From Paraburkholderia elongata (GTDB taxonomy: Bacteria > Pseudomonadota > Gammaproteobacteria > Burkholderiales > Burkholderiaceae), in assembly GCF_013177735.1 (NCBI RefSeq), contig NZ_WOEZ01000044.1, forward strand, positions 124,001 to 188,000: a stretch of DNA of 64,000 nucleotides. Reading direction: 5' to 3'. The notes beneath the pieces were generated by a model. That model was given only the letters and a program-made list of their open reading frames with translations, did not search any database and had not been told where the DNA came from. This document shows, piece after piece, positions 46,943-55,821 of the stretch (position 1 is the first letter of the stretch; each line of letters begins with the position of its first letter). A program made the position numbers and the translations under genes.

Positions 46943-48018
46943 TGCATCACCTGTAAATAGCGCTCACCGAAGCTCGACTGCTTCTCGGCCATTTTGCCGA
47001 AGTCGACTGGCTTGGCGCGCGCATAGTCGCTTGCGGGCAGGAATTTGGCGGCGGTTTCCGGGCTCATTGCATTCGCGCGCACCGGACGCAGATAGGCTTC
47101 AGCCCACAGTTTCTGGCCTTCGTCCGACAGTACGAAATCGAGCACCTTCTTGCCGTTCGCTTCATGCGGCGCACCCTTCACGAGACTCATCACGTACGGC
47201 ACCGAAATCGTGCCTTCCTTCGGGATCACGAATTCGACGTTGGCGTGATCCTTGTACTTCGCGCGGTAGGCGTCGAAGTCGTAGTCGAGCAAGATCGGGA
47301 TCTCGCCCGACATCACGCGTGCATAGGCGGTCTGCTTCGGCACGATCGGCGCGTTGGCCTTCAGTTTGCGGAACCAGTCGAGACCCGGCTCGAAGTTATC
47401 GAGTGTGCCGCCGAGCGCCTGATTCACCGCGACCGCACCCGCATAGCCGACAAACGCGCTCGACGGATCGAGGTAGCCGATCATGCCTTTGTACTCGGGC
47501 TTCAGGAGATCGGCCCACGAACGCGGGACCGGTTTGCCTTCAAGCGCGTCCTTGTTGACGAAAAAGCCCAGTGTGCCCGAGTGGATCGAGAACCAGTAGC
47601 CTTGCGGGTCCTTCATGTTCGCCGGAATGTCGTCCCAGTGCGCGGGCTTGTACGGCTGGATGACGCCTTTGTCCTTCGCCTGGAACGCCGACGACACGCC
47701 GAGATAGACCACGTCCGCAACCGGGCTCTTCTGCTCGGCCATCAGTTGCGCAATCGATTGGCCGGAGTTCTTGTTGTCGAACGGCACGCGGATGCCGGTC
47801 TTTTGCTGGATCGCTTTGATCTGGCTCGCCCAGTCGGCCCATTCGGGCGGGCAGTTGTAGCAGATCGCGGTTTCGTCGGCATGGGCCGCTTGCGGCGCGA
47901 GGGCTGCGAGCGCGGCGCTGACGATCATGCCGGCCGACAGCGCGGTGGCCGCGGTGCGGGCGAGGCGGCGCCAGAGCGGCTTGATCGAAGAAGCAAAGCG
48001 TGTTGAAGAGCGGATCAC
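46939..48018 (-). CDS. ABC transporter substrate-binding protein
   Basis: A 359-residue periplasmic binding protein of the iron/polyamine/phosphonate cluster. I chose GTG 48018 because AGGAG lies 7 nt upstream and the signal peptide then has normal size (cleavage after PQAAHA near residue 48). The mature start has an unusual CYNCPP cysteine pair. The domain shows YLGVSSAFQAKDKGVI and DYDFDAYRAKY segments. The ligand is undetermined; the phosphodiesterase in the operon hints at a phosphate ester or phosphonate. It is the first gene of the operon, with LacI-type control likely. Confidence 0.82.
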   Translation of the reverse strand: MIRSSTRFASSIKPLWRRLARTAATALSAGMIVSAALAALAPQAAHADETAICYNCPPEWADWASQIKAIQQKTGIRVPFDNKNSGQSIAQLMAEQKSPVADVVYLGVSSAFQAKDKGVIQPYKPAHWDDIPANMKDPQGYWFSIHSGTLGFFVNKDALEGKPVPRSWADLLKPEYKGMIGYLDPSSAFVGYAGAVAVNQALGGTLDNFEPGLDWFRKLKANAPIVPKQTAYARVMSGEIPILLDYDFDAYRAKYKDHANVEFVIPKEGTISVPYVMSLVKGAPHEANGKKVLDFVLSDEGQKLWAEAYLRPVRANAMSPETAAKFLPASDYARAKPVDFGKMAEKQSSFGERYLQVMH

Positions 48019-48182
48019 TGCGAGTCTCCTGGAGAGGAAGAGAGCGGGTGGTTCGGGGTTCGAACTAGATGACACAAATAGGATGTTGCCGAGCGGTGTT
48101 TCCAAACGATCAGTGCAAACCGTTCATAAAAAAACCGCATGGGCAAACAGACCAGGAGCACGCATACGTCTCACGCAAGCGG

Positions 48183-49238
48183 CTATGCAAACGGCCTCTC
48201 GGTAGCCGCCGAAGTTTCGTCGCGGTTCGAAATCGCCGCGATGGTGGCGCCTTCGCGCAAGCTGTGCGGCAACGTCAGCGTGAGCGACGGTACCCCTAAT
48301 GTTTCGTAAGTGCCGGTTACGCGGGCCAGCAAACGGCGCCAGGCAGCGCAGCCGATCTCGCGATTCGGCGCGCAGACGCTTGCCAGCGGCGGCGACAGCA
48401 GTTCACCCATTGCGAGTCCGTCGAAGCCGAGAATCGACATGTCGTGCGGAATCTGCAGACGCGCACGGCGCAGGCCGCGCATCACGACCATGGCGAGCAG
48501 ATCGTTGCTGCAGAAGAGGGCGGTCGGGCGGTTCGGACCGCTGGTCAGATGAGCGAGCACGGACGGCGACAGTTCATCGGCGTTGAAATCGACTTCGAGC
48601 GCGGGCGCAGGGGTGAGGCCGGCCTGCCGCATCGCCTGTGCGTAGCCAAGATGCCGCTGGCGGGCGCGGTCCGAGGCGGCGAGCGTGCCTGCGAGCATCA
48701 GGATGCGGCGATGGCCGTGCGCGATCAGCATGCGTACGCCATCGAACGCGGCGAGGCGGTTGTCGACCGAGACCGACGGACGCCGCACGGTGTCGTTATG
48801 CATCAGCACGTAGAGCAGGCCGGCGCGGTCGAGCTCGTCGAGCAACGGATGCGTGTCGGCATCGGCGACGGTCAGGATCAAACCTTCCACACGATGTTCA
48901 CGCAGCGTTTCAATGGCGTGACGTTCGCGGTCGGCATCGTACTGGGTGGTCATCAGCATGAGCCGGTAGCCTTGCGCCGCGGCGAGCTCGTCGATGCCTT
49001 GCAGGCATTCGGCGAACACGGGGTTGGCGATTGTCGGCAGGATCACGCCGATGAGACGCGTGCGCTCGCCGCGCAACTGCCGACCTAGCGGGCTGGGGCG
49101 GAAGTTAAGGGCGTCGATGGATTGACGCACCTTGTCGAGCGTGACCGGGTTCACGGTGTGCGGCGCGTTGATCGCGCGTGAGACAGTGGCAATGGAGAAG
49201 CCCGCGTGGGCGGCGACATCTTTGATCGTTGGGATCAT
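48183..49238 (-). CDS. LacI-family transcriptional regulator
   Basis: The 351-residue regulator has an N-terminal LacI HTH (TIKDVAAHAGFSIATVSRAIN, residues 3-24) and a periplasmic-binding-like effector domain (IGVILPTIANPVFAECLQGIDE near 63). The upstream LacI-type operator suggests autorepression, and the adjacent ABC/phosphodiesterase operon in the same direction is the likely regulon. Most LacI members sense sugars or nucleosides, which widens the options for the transported compound. Confidence 0.9.
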   Translation of the reverse strand: MIPTIKDVAAHAGFSIATVSRAINAPHTVNPVTLDKVRQSIDALNFRPSPLGRQLRGERTRLIGVILPTIANPVFAECLQGIDELAAAQGYRLMLMTTQYDADRERHAIETLREHRVEGLILTVADADTHPLLDELDRAGLLYVLMHNDTVRRPSVSVDNRLAAFDGVRMLIAHGHRRILMLAGTLAASDRARQRHLGYAQAMRQAGLTPAPALEVDFNADELSPSVLAHLTSGPNRPTALFCSNDLLAMVVMRGLRRARLQIPHDMSILGFDGLAMGELLSPPLASVCAPNREIGCAAWRRLLARVTGTYETLGVPSLTLTLPHSLREGATIAAISNRDETSAATERPFA

Positions 49239-49253
49239 GGTTTCCGCTCGTCA

Positions 49254-49267
49254 TGTAAACGTTTTCG
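49254..49267 (-). promoter_or_regulatory. LacI-type operator
   Basis: TGTAAACGTTTTCG fits the LacI-family operator pattern TGNAANCGNTTNCA at every fixed base except the last. It lies 16 bp upstream of the regulator start. Confidence 0.65.
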
Positions 49268-49365
49268 TCAGCGGATTATCAGGAACGTTTGTGACTTGCG
49301 GATGACTCCAATTTTTGTCCTTGGCGGGCGAGGGTGGGGGCGGACTGCGACTGGATTGCGCCGGT

Positions 49366-49394
49366 TTGGTGCGCTCGCCGGGCAATGGTAGAAT
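49366..49394 (+). promoter_or_regulatory. Promoter of tRNA-Leu
   Basis: TTGGTG (49366-49371), a 17-bp spacer and TAGAAT (49389-49394) lie 26 bp before the tRNA. Confidence 0.6.
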
Positions 49395-49420
49395 TCGCGT
49401 CCACATGCGGTTCTACCCCT

Positions 49421-49505
49421 GCCGGGGTGATGAAATTGGTAAACATAGCGGACTTAAAATCCGCCGCTTCACAGCTTGCCGGTTCGAGTCCGGTCCCCGG
49501 CACCA
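49421..49505 (+). tRNA. tRNA-Leu (anticodon UAA)
   Basis: The 7-bp acceptor stem is GCCGGGG / CCCCGGC, with discriminator A and an encoded CCA end. The anticodon arm is GCGGA-CTTAAAA-TCCGC, giving anticodon TAA. The T-arm is GCCGG-TTCGAGT-CCGGT-like. A long variable arm typical of leucine tRNAs is present. Confidence 0.97.
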
Positions 49506-49538
49506 GGAAGTATTCCGCCCGATTCCAAGAAAGTCCTG

Positions 49539-49574
49539 AAACCCGCGATAGCTAAAGGCTTTGCGGGTTTTTTT
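49539..49574 (+). terminator. Intrinsic terminator of tRNA-Leu
   Basis: AAACCCGC (49539-49546) pairs with GCGGGTTT (49563-49570) and runs into TTTTTTT. Confidence 0.85.
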
Positions 49575-49678
49575 GTTCCGATATGTTCTGGGGTTATCGA
49601 TGTGCAGCCGGCGGTAATTGGTGGTGTTTTTGGTGGTATCTATCCGAATCTCTGCCATCTCGATCGGGAGATACCACA

Positions 49679-49910
49679 ATGCCGCTTACCGACAAGCAAG
49701 TCAGGAACGCCCAATACAGTCTGGACGGCACAGGTACCCGACAACCTTGGCGCGGCTTATAACCGGACGAAATTCATCAAGGAGCGGCGCGCGATGATGC
49801 AGAAGTGGGCCGATTATCTGGACTTGCTCAAGGTGGGGGCGCAAGTCATTTCTATTGGGACCGCGAGCGCTGAGAGATTGCCGCGGAACCGGTCTGCCTC
49901 CCGGCGGTGA
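49679..49910 (+). pseudogene. Remnant of a P4-type tyrosine recombinase (integrase)
   Basis: After a GGGAG ribosome site, an ATG at 49679 opens MPLTDKQVRNAQ, the classic N-terminus of P4-family integrases. That frame soon breaks. A second frame (from about 49738) encodes AAYNRTKFIKERRAMMQKWADYLD, the classic integrase C-terminus. Roughly 350 central residues, including the catalytic domain, are missing. The position 174 bp after the tRNA-Leu 3' end is where such integrases sit. The gene is dead and marks an old island insertion. Confidence 0.8.
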
Positions 49911-50664
49911 TTGCGCGAAAGCGCGCCGATCGGGTAGGGTGGTCAACGGAGAGTGCACACCTTCTGTTTCAGATACGAATCCGCGTCATCGACGGCCGTC
50001 TTCGCCAAGACTTCGAACGGTGGTACCCCGGCCTTACCGCCAACCACGCGACCCTCCAACTCAGCGCCTGACCCCATCAAATAGAACGCTCTCACCGAGC
50101 GCTCTCATGCCGTGCGGAAAGCATCTGACTATTGCCATTCATGAGAAGACTATTTGCTTGAATGGCGCGTGACGGCACGCGCAGCATTCCCGACAATACG
50201 TATCACGACGGGTCGTAGCGCTGGCTGGTGCGACACTGGACTCCTCATCCGGTCTTCCCGCCGTACTCCTACATTCGCGCTAACAGCGGGGCGAAAGTGC
50301 CTTGAGACCTGCGCAAATGGAGTCGCGCACGGATCGACTGCTGCAAAGCCGCCAGACAGCTAACCCAGTCAGTGTGACGCGTGCTTCCGAGCAGGACTGG
50401 CGCCTAATTTGCGGTGTCAACGCCCTCTCGCGGCCATCACCCTCTGCGACTTTGCTTTCTCAACTGACGTGCGTCGCATCATGTTGACTTTGGCGTTTCG
50501 CATTACGCCCGAGCGTGCCGGTCAGAACGATGACGCAGATCTGGCCGAAGAATGCCAACGGGCAGCTTCACTTCAGGGTGTTGAGCATCCGTGTTAGGTT
50601 TTTCATGGTCCCTGCCGGATAGACCGTCGAGGGACCGATATTTCATAACGTCTCAGGATAGTTT
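49911..50664. other. Gene-poor region after the integrase remnant
   Basis: About 750 bp with only short frames on both strands, lower GC than the neighbours, and no protein I recognise. It looks like eroded accessory DNA. Confidence 0.6.
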
Positions 50665-50904
50665 GTGGCTTTCGAACATCGTGGTTTTTGGGTGACTGCC
50701 GATGCTGTGGCGGATGAGCTTGGCGTTCAGTGGGTATGTCATGCCATTATCGAACGTACCGACGGTGATGCGAAGAAGGGCGCGCCCGCAAGCATCGAAC
50801 TAACTATTCCCAGGGCTAAGATTGATCCTTTGATGGCGATCAGCGCACTTGAGCACAAATCCCGGGCCTCCATCGATGATTGGCACGAAACAGGGCAAGC
50901 ATAG
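50665..50904 (+). CDS. Small hypothetical protein (79 aa)
   Basis: This 79-residue frame starts with GTG, with AGGA 6-7 nt upstream. It has balanced composition (MAFEHRGFWVTADAV..., SIELTIPRAKIDPLMAISALEH), unlike shadow frames. It resembles small conserved Burkholderiales proteins of unknown function that I recall only vaguely. It has no signal peptide or membrane segment. It is the only credible frame in the 2.2 kb after the integrase scar. Confidence 0.5.
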   Translation: MAFEHRGFWVTADAVADELGVQWVCHAIIERTDGDAKKGAPASIELTIPRAKIDPLMAISALEHKSRASIDDWHETGQA

Positions 50905-51831
50905 GGGCAGATCTTCATTCACTTTGGCAGCCCTGCGTCGGCGCACGACCTGCGGGTTCCAGCTCAAATACGCACTAGTTGATGTCTTGGCCAAAGCCGC
51001 GCACCAGTTGGCACTGGCCGACAGTTCGCAATCAAGGCATCCGGTACTGCCGAGCGGCGCCCTGAGCGGTTCTGCACCACATGCGGCGTGACCTTCAGAT
51101 CCATACGGATTGCGATAACCAAATAGGTAGCCAACGCGGTACGCCGATCGTTTAGAACTGCAGTTAAAGCAGCGAGGCGGTCGACTGGAGTGTGGCTCCA
51201 TGGTCCTACCTGTACAGCCACATGCGGGCGGAGACGCGCCAATAGTCCTCAGGATCACGTGCGGACCGAGCCAAAGCCTTTGCCGCGCACGTCGTCTATT
51301 GAACAAGAGGTCAAGAGGGAAATCGTGTCCTTAGTGCGCTCATGCAGCAAGTTCAATGTGGCCTTGCACGCTCTTCGCTTCACAATTGTGCCGCCGTTCA
51401 ACATACTCAGCCGGTGTCCTGTTCAAGGCCGGCAATGATGGATCTCTCATCTCGGAGGTATTGCGCGAGCGCGTTGAGCGAGTGCGCTAATGACCTCAAC
51501 TCAAACCGGTTCGAAGGTTGGAGGATTGCGGTCTCTTTGCTCTGCTTGATTGCTCGTCTCTATTGTTCGCCGCGGCTGACGAAAAGATCGACAACGATCG
51601 TCTCAAGCTCTGTTGCTCCGCCACGAACACTCCGTGCCGCCGGACACTATTTTTCTTTTGGATTTTTTTGTTCAAACTAACTCCACTCAACTGAGACGTC
51701 AGCCCACGCATTTTCATGGACTTGCAGTTTGGTACGGCGCTCTGCGGCGGTTGCTAAGCGCGATAGTCCAACTCATGCCGGGATATGTGGACGTCTATTC
51801 AACATACTTTACTACCATTTTTGACTGACTT
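50905..51831. other. Gene-poor region
   Basis: About 930 bp without a convincing gene. Frames are short and arginine/serine-rich, and base composition is lower in GC than the surroundings, particularly near 51640-51830. Nothing recognisable is present. Confidence 0.6.
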
Positions 51832-52410
51832 ATGACCATGAAAATTCTCGCGTTCGCTGGTAGTACTCGAAGCAACTCACTTAACCAGAAGCTCCTCGAT
51901 ATCGCTGCGCTAGGTGCCATCGAGTCAGGCGCACAAGTGACGCATATCCATCTGGGCGACTATCCGCTGCCTTTCTACGACGGCGATCTCGAAGGCAAAT
52001 CCGGACTGCCTGAAAAAGCAGCCGCCCTGCAAGATCTGGTCGCGGAAAGTGACGCCCTGCTGATAGCGTCTCCGGACTACAACGGCGGATACAGTGCAGT
52101 CCTCAAAAACGCCCTTGACTGGACAGGCCGCCCCAACGGAGATGGTCACTCTGGTCTGGCCCACTTTGCGAACAAAGCGGCGGCTGTGGTATCGGCGTCT
52201 CCCGGACCGCTCGGCGGCTCGCGTGGTCAGCTCGCAATTCGTGGAGTGCTCGACAAATTGGGCATGCTGGTTATCCCTCAGTCGTTCTCCCTCGGTCTCG
52301 CTCACGAGGCGTTCGATAAGACGCACCGATTGCGTGATGCGCGAGCAGATGCCATGGTCCGCGCGGTGGGGGCGGCCCTTGCAGAGACGGTCCGTAAGCT
52401 CAAAGGCTGA
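51832..52410 (+). CDS. NAD(P)H-dependent FMN reductase (flavodoxin-like)
   Basis: A 192-residue flavodoxin-fold reductase. The phosphate-binding loop is AGSTRSNSLNQKL near residue 10, and SPDYNGGYSAVLKNALDW near 85 is the family motif of NADPH-dependent FMN/quinone/chromate reductases. Its role could be quinone detoxification or supplying reduced flavin. The second ATG (51838) is an alternative start; no clear ribosome site is visible. It is the first intact gene after the eroded segment. Confidence 0.85.
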   Translation: MTMKILAFAGSTRSNSLNQKLLDIAALGAIESGAQVTHIHLGDYPLPFYDGDLEGKSGLPEKAAALQDLVAESDALLIASPDYNGGYSAVLKNALDWTGRPNGDGHSGLAHFANKAAAVVSASPGPLGGSRGQLAIRGVLDKLGMLVIPQSFSLGLAHEAFDKTHRLRDARADAMVRAVGAALAETVRKLKG

Positions 52411-52654
52411 TGTCGATCGCCGCAAAGCGTGAAAACCCCTCCCGTAGACGACCACCATGGCCGGCAGGACGCCAACGCATCGCTCGTTGACTTTCCGGAT
52501 TCGCGCAACGATCGATTTGACCGCATCGTGTCAGCCGCGTGAGCGTCGAGCGACACCCTTGAATCACCTTAGGTGTCGGAACGAGGGCTTGGCTCCAGAG
52601 GGCCGCCGGCCGTCGCGATGGGCGCCTGGCGGAGAAGGAAATGGAGTTACGAGA

Positions 52655-53419
52655 ATGTCAACCGAGAAACTGGAATTTCCGGGACCTTCCGGCCAAAAAC
52701 TATCCGGTCGCCTTGACAGACCGGACCAGCCGCCGCGCGCGTACGCCCTGTTCGCGCATTGCTTCACATGCGGAAAAGACATCGTGGCCGCAAACCGGAT
52801 TGCACAGGGGCTGGCGGCGCACGGAATAGCAGTCCTCCGTTTCGACTTCACAGGAATCGGAGCAAGCGAAGGTGACTTCTCTGAGACTAACTTTTCCTCC
52901 AACAGCCTTGACCTCATCGCCGCAGCAGATTTTTTGCGCTGCAAGTACCGCGCCCCAACGCTTATGATCGGCCATAGCCTGGGAGGCGCGGCCGTTCTCG
53001 CTTCGGCGTCAAGCATCCCCGAAATTCGTGCGGTCGTAACGATTGCGGCGCCCAGCGATCCGGCGCATGTCACGGGCCAGTTTGGCGCTCATCTCTCGCA
53101 AATCGATGCGCTTGGCGAGGCGCTGGTGGATGTTGCTGGTCGAGTCTTCAAAATTAAGCGGCAGTTCATCGCCGACGCACAAGAACACTGTCTAACGGAC
53201 AGTATCGCGCAGCTGAGGCGAGCTCTTCTGGTCATGCACGCACCCGGTGATACGACCGTTGGAATCGAGAACGCCAACGCCATTTTTAAAGCTGCAAAGC
53301 ATCCGAAGAGCTTCGTCTCCCTGGGCAACGCCGATCATCTGGTTACACGAAAAGAAGACGCACTTTACATAGCCAACGTCATTGCAGCATGGAGCGAGCG
53401 TTATCTCCGGTCAGTCTAG
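52655..53419 (+). CDS. Alpha/beta hydrolase (OsmC-fusion type, hydrolase domain only)
   Basis: The 254-residue hydrolase shows the nucleophile elbow GHSLGG near residue 110, the oxyanion HCFTCGKD near 35, an acid in HAPGDTTV near 200 and the catalytic His in GNADHLV near 230. Close relatives I recall are about 400 residues long and carry a C-terminal OsmC domain; here a stop follows the hydrolase and no OsmC gene is adjacent. The substrate is unknown. The ATG at 52655 was chosen over upstream in-frame codons because the family start is MSTEKLEFPG. Confidence 0.8.
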   Translation: MSTEKLEFPGPSGQKLSGRLDRPDQPPRAYALFAHCFTCGKDIVAANRIAQGLAAHGIAVLRFDFTGIGASEGDFSETNFSSNSLDLIAAADFLRCKYRAPTLMIGHSLGGAAVLASASSIPEIRAVVTIAAPSDPAHVTGQFGAHLSQIDALGEALVDVAGRVFKIKRQFIADAQEHCLTDSIAQLRRALLVMHAPGDTTVGIENANAIFKAAKHPKSFVSLGNADHLVTRKEDALYIANVIAAWSERYLRSV

Positions 53420-53623
53420 AACTGCGCTCCGCGGTGTCCGCGAGAAACGTTGAGGCTTCCACGCCTGCATAAAAAAAAGCCGCCGAAGGGTCTGCGTCGC
53501 TTTCAAATTCAACGAGGTGCTCCCGGTGCCGGGATGCCCGATAGCGCATTCGAGCGATTCGGAGACAGTCGAAATGAAGCCTCTTACGATAGGTCTTTCC
53601 TGGGTGGCCGTGGGGGTTGCCCG

Positions 53624-55804
53624 ATGAATGCGCGCCGTCTTCCTCCTTCCGGAGAGGGCCTTGCCGCGGCCGCTCGCGAGGCGCTGCTGGGCTGGGCTCG
53701 CGGCGATGGCCTGAGCTGGCTTCACATATTCAAGACAGTGGCCGCTGCACTACTGGTCATGGGCCTGTCCATGCGTCTCGACCTGCCGTCTCCGCGCACG
53801 GCAATGGTGACGGTTTTCATTGTCATGCAGCCGCAAACGGGCATGGTGCTCGCCAAGAGTTTCTATCGCTTCGCGGGCACAGTGGTCGGCGCCGTCGTCA
53901 CCTTGGCAATCACGGCCGTATTCGGTCAGGTGCCCGAACTTTTCCTGCTTTCAATTGCAATCTGGATTGGGTTTTGCACATTCGGGGCTGCATTGAATCG
54001 TAACTTCCGCTCTTACGGATTCGTGCTTTCGGGCTACACGACTGCGCTCATCGGCATTCCGGCGCTGGCGCACCCGGATGGCGTGTTTCTCGCCGCCACG
54101 ACACGACTCTCAGAGCTGTCGATGGGCATTCTCTGCTCGGCCCTGGTCAGCTCCCTGGTGTTTCCCCGACGCGTCGCAGACACGCTGCGTGACGTCGTGC
54201 GCGGCCGCTACACGCGATTCACCCAACTCGTTACGGATACCTTTGCGGGGGCAAGTCAGCCCGAAAACGCAAGGGATCTTCACACGCGCTTTGCCGCCGA
54301 TGTGGTAGCCCTCGAGGCGCTCAGTAGCGTGGCTGTCTTCGAAGACTGGGGCTCACGCAGGCGCGCCGGCCGGGTGGCGCAGCTGAATACCGAGTTCATG
54401 AATGTATCGACGCGCTTTCGCGCATTGCATCACTGGCTTGGCCGACTCCGCACGGAGGGAGGCACTGCGGCTGTCGCAGCGATTGAAAGCTGTCTGCGAG
54501 ACGTTCCGCCACTCCTCGTCAAGCCAGACAACGAGCCCGTTCGCAGCGCGGCTGATGCTGCCCATGCCGAAGCTCAATTGCGGGCATTCAGGGAGGTACT
54601 GCACGCGCGGCTGGGTCTTGCGCGCGCGCAGTTTGTGGACCTCCCAGACGCATCACGCCTTGAATTCGACATCGCGGCTGAGCTGCTTGAGCGTTTTGTC
54701 GTCGAGATGCACGCCTACACGGAAACCTATTCATCCCTCTCTGCGGATTCAGACAAAAGGGAGCTGATGACAGGGCGCTTCGTCTCGAAGACGAACCTCG
54801 AGGCGGCCACCGTGTCCGGATTTCGCGCGGCCGCGGCGCTACTTCTGAGTGCTGCGCTCTGGTACGAAACCGCCTGGACGAGTGGGCCGGGCGCGGTGCT
54901 TAATACGGCGGTCAACAGCGCGCTTGTGGGCACCATGCCGCAACCGTCGGTCGCGGCCAGGCAGATGGCCCGGGGAACGCTCGTGGCCGCCATCGTCGCA
55001 ATCGTGATGCTCTTTGGTGTCTACCCGCGCATTGACGGCTACGTGCTGCTGTGTTTAGTTCTCGCGCCGGCACTGATTTTCGGCGTCTACATGACCACGC
55101 GACCCGGTGGGATGGGCTTTGGCCTCGGCTACTGCATTTCATTCTGCGTGCTGGCAGGGCCCGACAATATGATGAACTACAACGTCGTGGGTGCGCTGAA
55201 CGACGCGCTTGGCCTGGTCATATCGATGACTATCGTGACGGTGGCGAGTGCGGTCATCTTTCCGCCCGCGCGCCCGTGGCTGCGCAAGCGGCTTCTGCGT
55301 GATTTGCTGGACCAGGTGGTGGTCGCCTGTTCCCGCCGCCTGCCGCGCGCGCGACTCCAGCTGGAGAGTCATACCCGGGACCTGGCCCATCAGCTCACAG
55401 GGCTTTCTCCGGATGACCCTGAATTTCAGGCTACAGCGGCCAGCTGGATGTTCACCGTGCTCGATGTAGGTCACGCAGTGATTGAACTGCGCAATGGACT
55501 GGCAGCACTTCCCAAGGGCTGGAACGACGCAGAAGGGGTGTGCCGATGCGTGGTGGACGGTATTGCGCTCCTGTTTGATTCACCGACGGCGGCCCATCTA
55601 GCGGCTGCGCGCGAAGCGGTCGACCGGGCCGTGAGCGTCGTTCGCGATGCATCGCGGACCAAGCGGGCGTCGCGGGGCGCGCGCGCCAAGTTCGAGCGCA
55701 TGTCAGGCTATCTCCACTTCATCCGCGTCACGTTGGCTGGCCTGCCGACACCCGATAACACTGACCCGCAGGAATGGCTGCAGGCGTTTCTTGCCCGCCA
55801 CTGA
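53624..55804 (+). CDS. FUSC/AaeB-type aromatic compound exporter
   Basis: A 726-residue inner-membrane protein with two blocks of about six hydrophobic segments (about 35-185 and 400-545), separated by a long soluble region. This is the FUSC/AaeB layout. AaeB exports aromatic carboxylic acids, and FUSC members export fusaric acid. TMVTVFIVMQPQTGMVLAKSFYRFAGTVVG near 50-80 is characteristic. The start at 53624 is tentative. It lies beside the oxygenase cluster, so it may expel toxic substrate or product. No membrane-fusion partner gene is seen. Confidence 0.82.
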   Translation: MNARRLPPSGEGLAAAAREALLGWARGDGLSWLHIFKTVAAALLVMGLSMRLDLPSPRTAMVTVFIVMQPQTGMVLAKSFYRFAGTVVGAVVTLAITAVFGQVPELFLLSIAIWIGFCTFGAALNRNFRSYGFVLSGYTTALIGIPALAHPDGVFLAATTRLSELSMGILCSALVSSLVFPRRVADTLRDVVRGRYTRFTQLVTDTFAGASQPENARDLHTRFAADVVALEALSSVAVFEDWGSRRRAGRVAQLNTEFMNVSTRFRALHHWLGRLRTEGGTAAVAAIESCLRDVPPLLVKPDNEPVRSAADAAHAEAQLRAFREVLHARLGLARAQFVDLPDASRLEFDIAAELLERFVVEMHAYTETYSSLSADSDKRELMTGRFVSKTNLEAATVSGFRAAAALLLSAALWYETAWTSGPGAVLNTAVNSALVGTMPQPSVAARQMARGTLVAAIVAIVMLFGVYPRIDGYVLLCLVLAPALIFGVYMTTRPGGMGFGLGYCISFCVLAGPDNMMNYNVVGALNDALGLVISMTIVTVASAVIFPPARPWLRKRLLRDLLDQVVVACSRRLPRARLQLESHTRDLAHQLTGLSPDDPEFQATAASWMFTVLDVGHAVIELRNGLAALPKGWNDAEGVCRCVVDGIALLFDSPTAAHLAAAREAVDRAVSVVRDASRTKRASRGARAKFERMSGYLHFIRVTLAGLPTPDNTDPQEWLQAFLARH

Positions 55805-55821
55805 AGCCGGCGGACCTGTGC

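Noticed and set aside
48113..48125. TGCAAACCGTTCA as a second LacI operator before the binding-protein gene
   Set aside because: It is one base short of the family spacing and lies between genes of the same strand. It is only a weak candidate, not listed as a feature.
49911..51831. Several 60-110-codon frames in the gene-poor stretch
   Set aside because: Apart from the 79-codon frame at 50665, none has a ribosome site or balanced composition; they are better described as eroded DNA.
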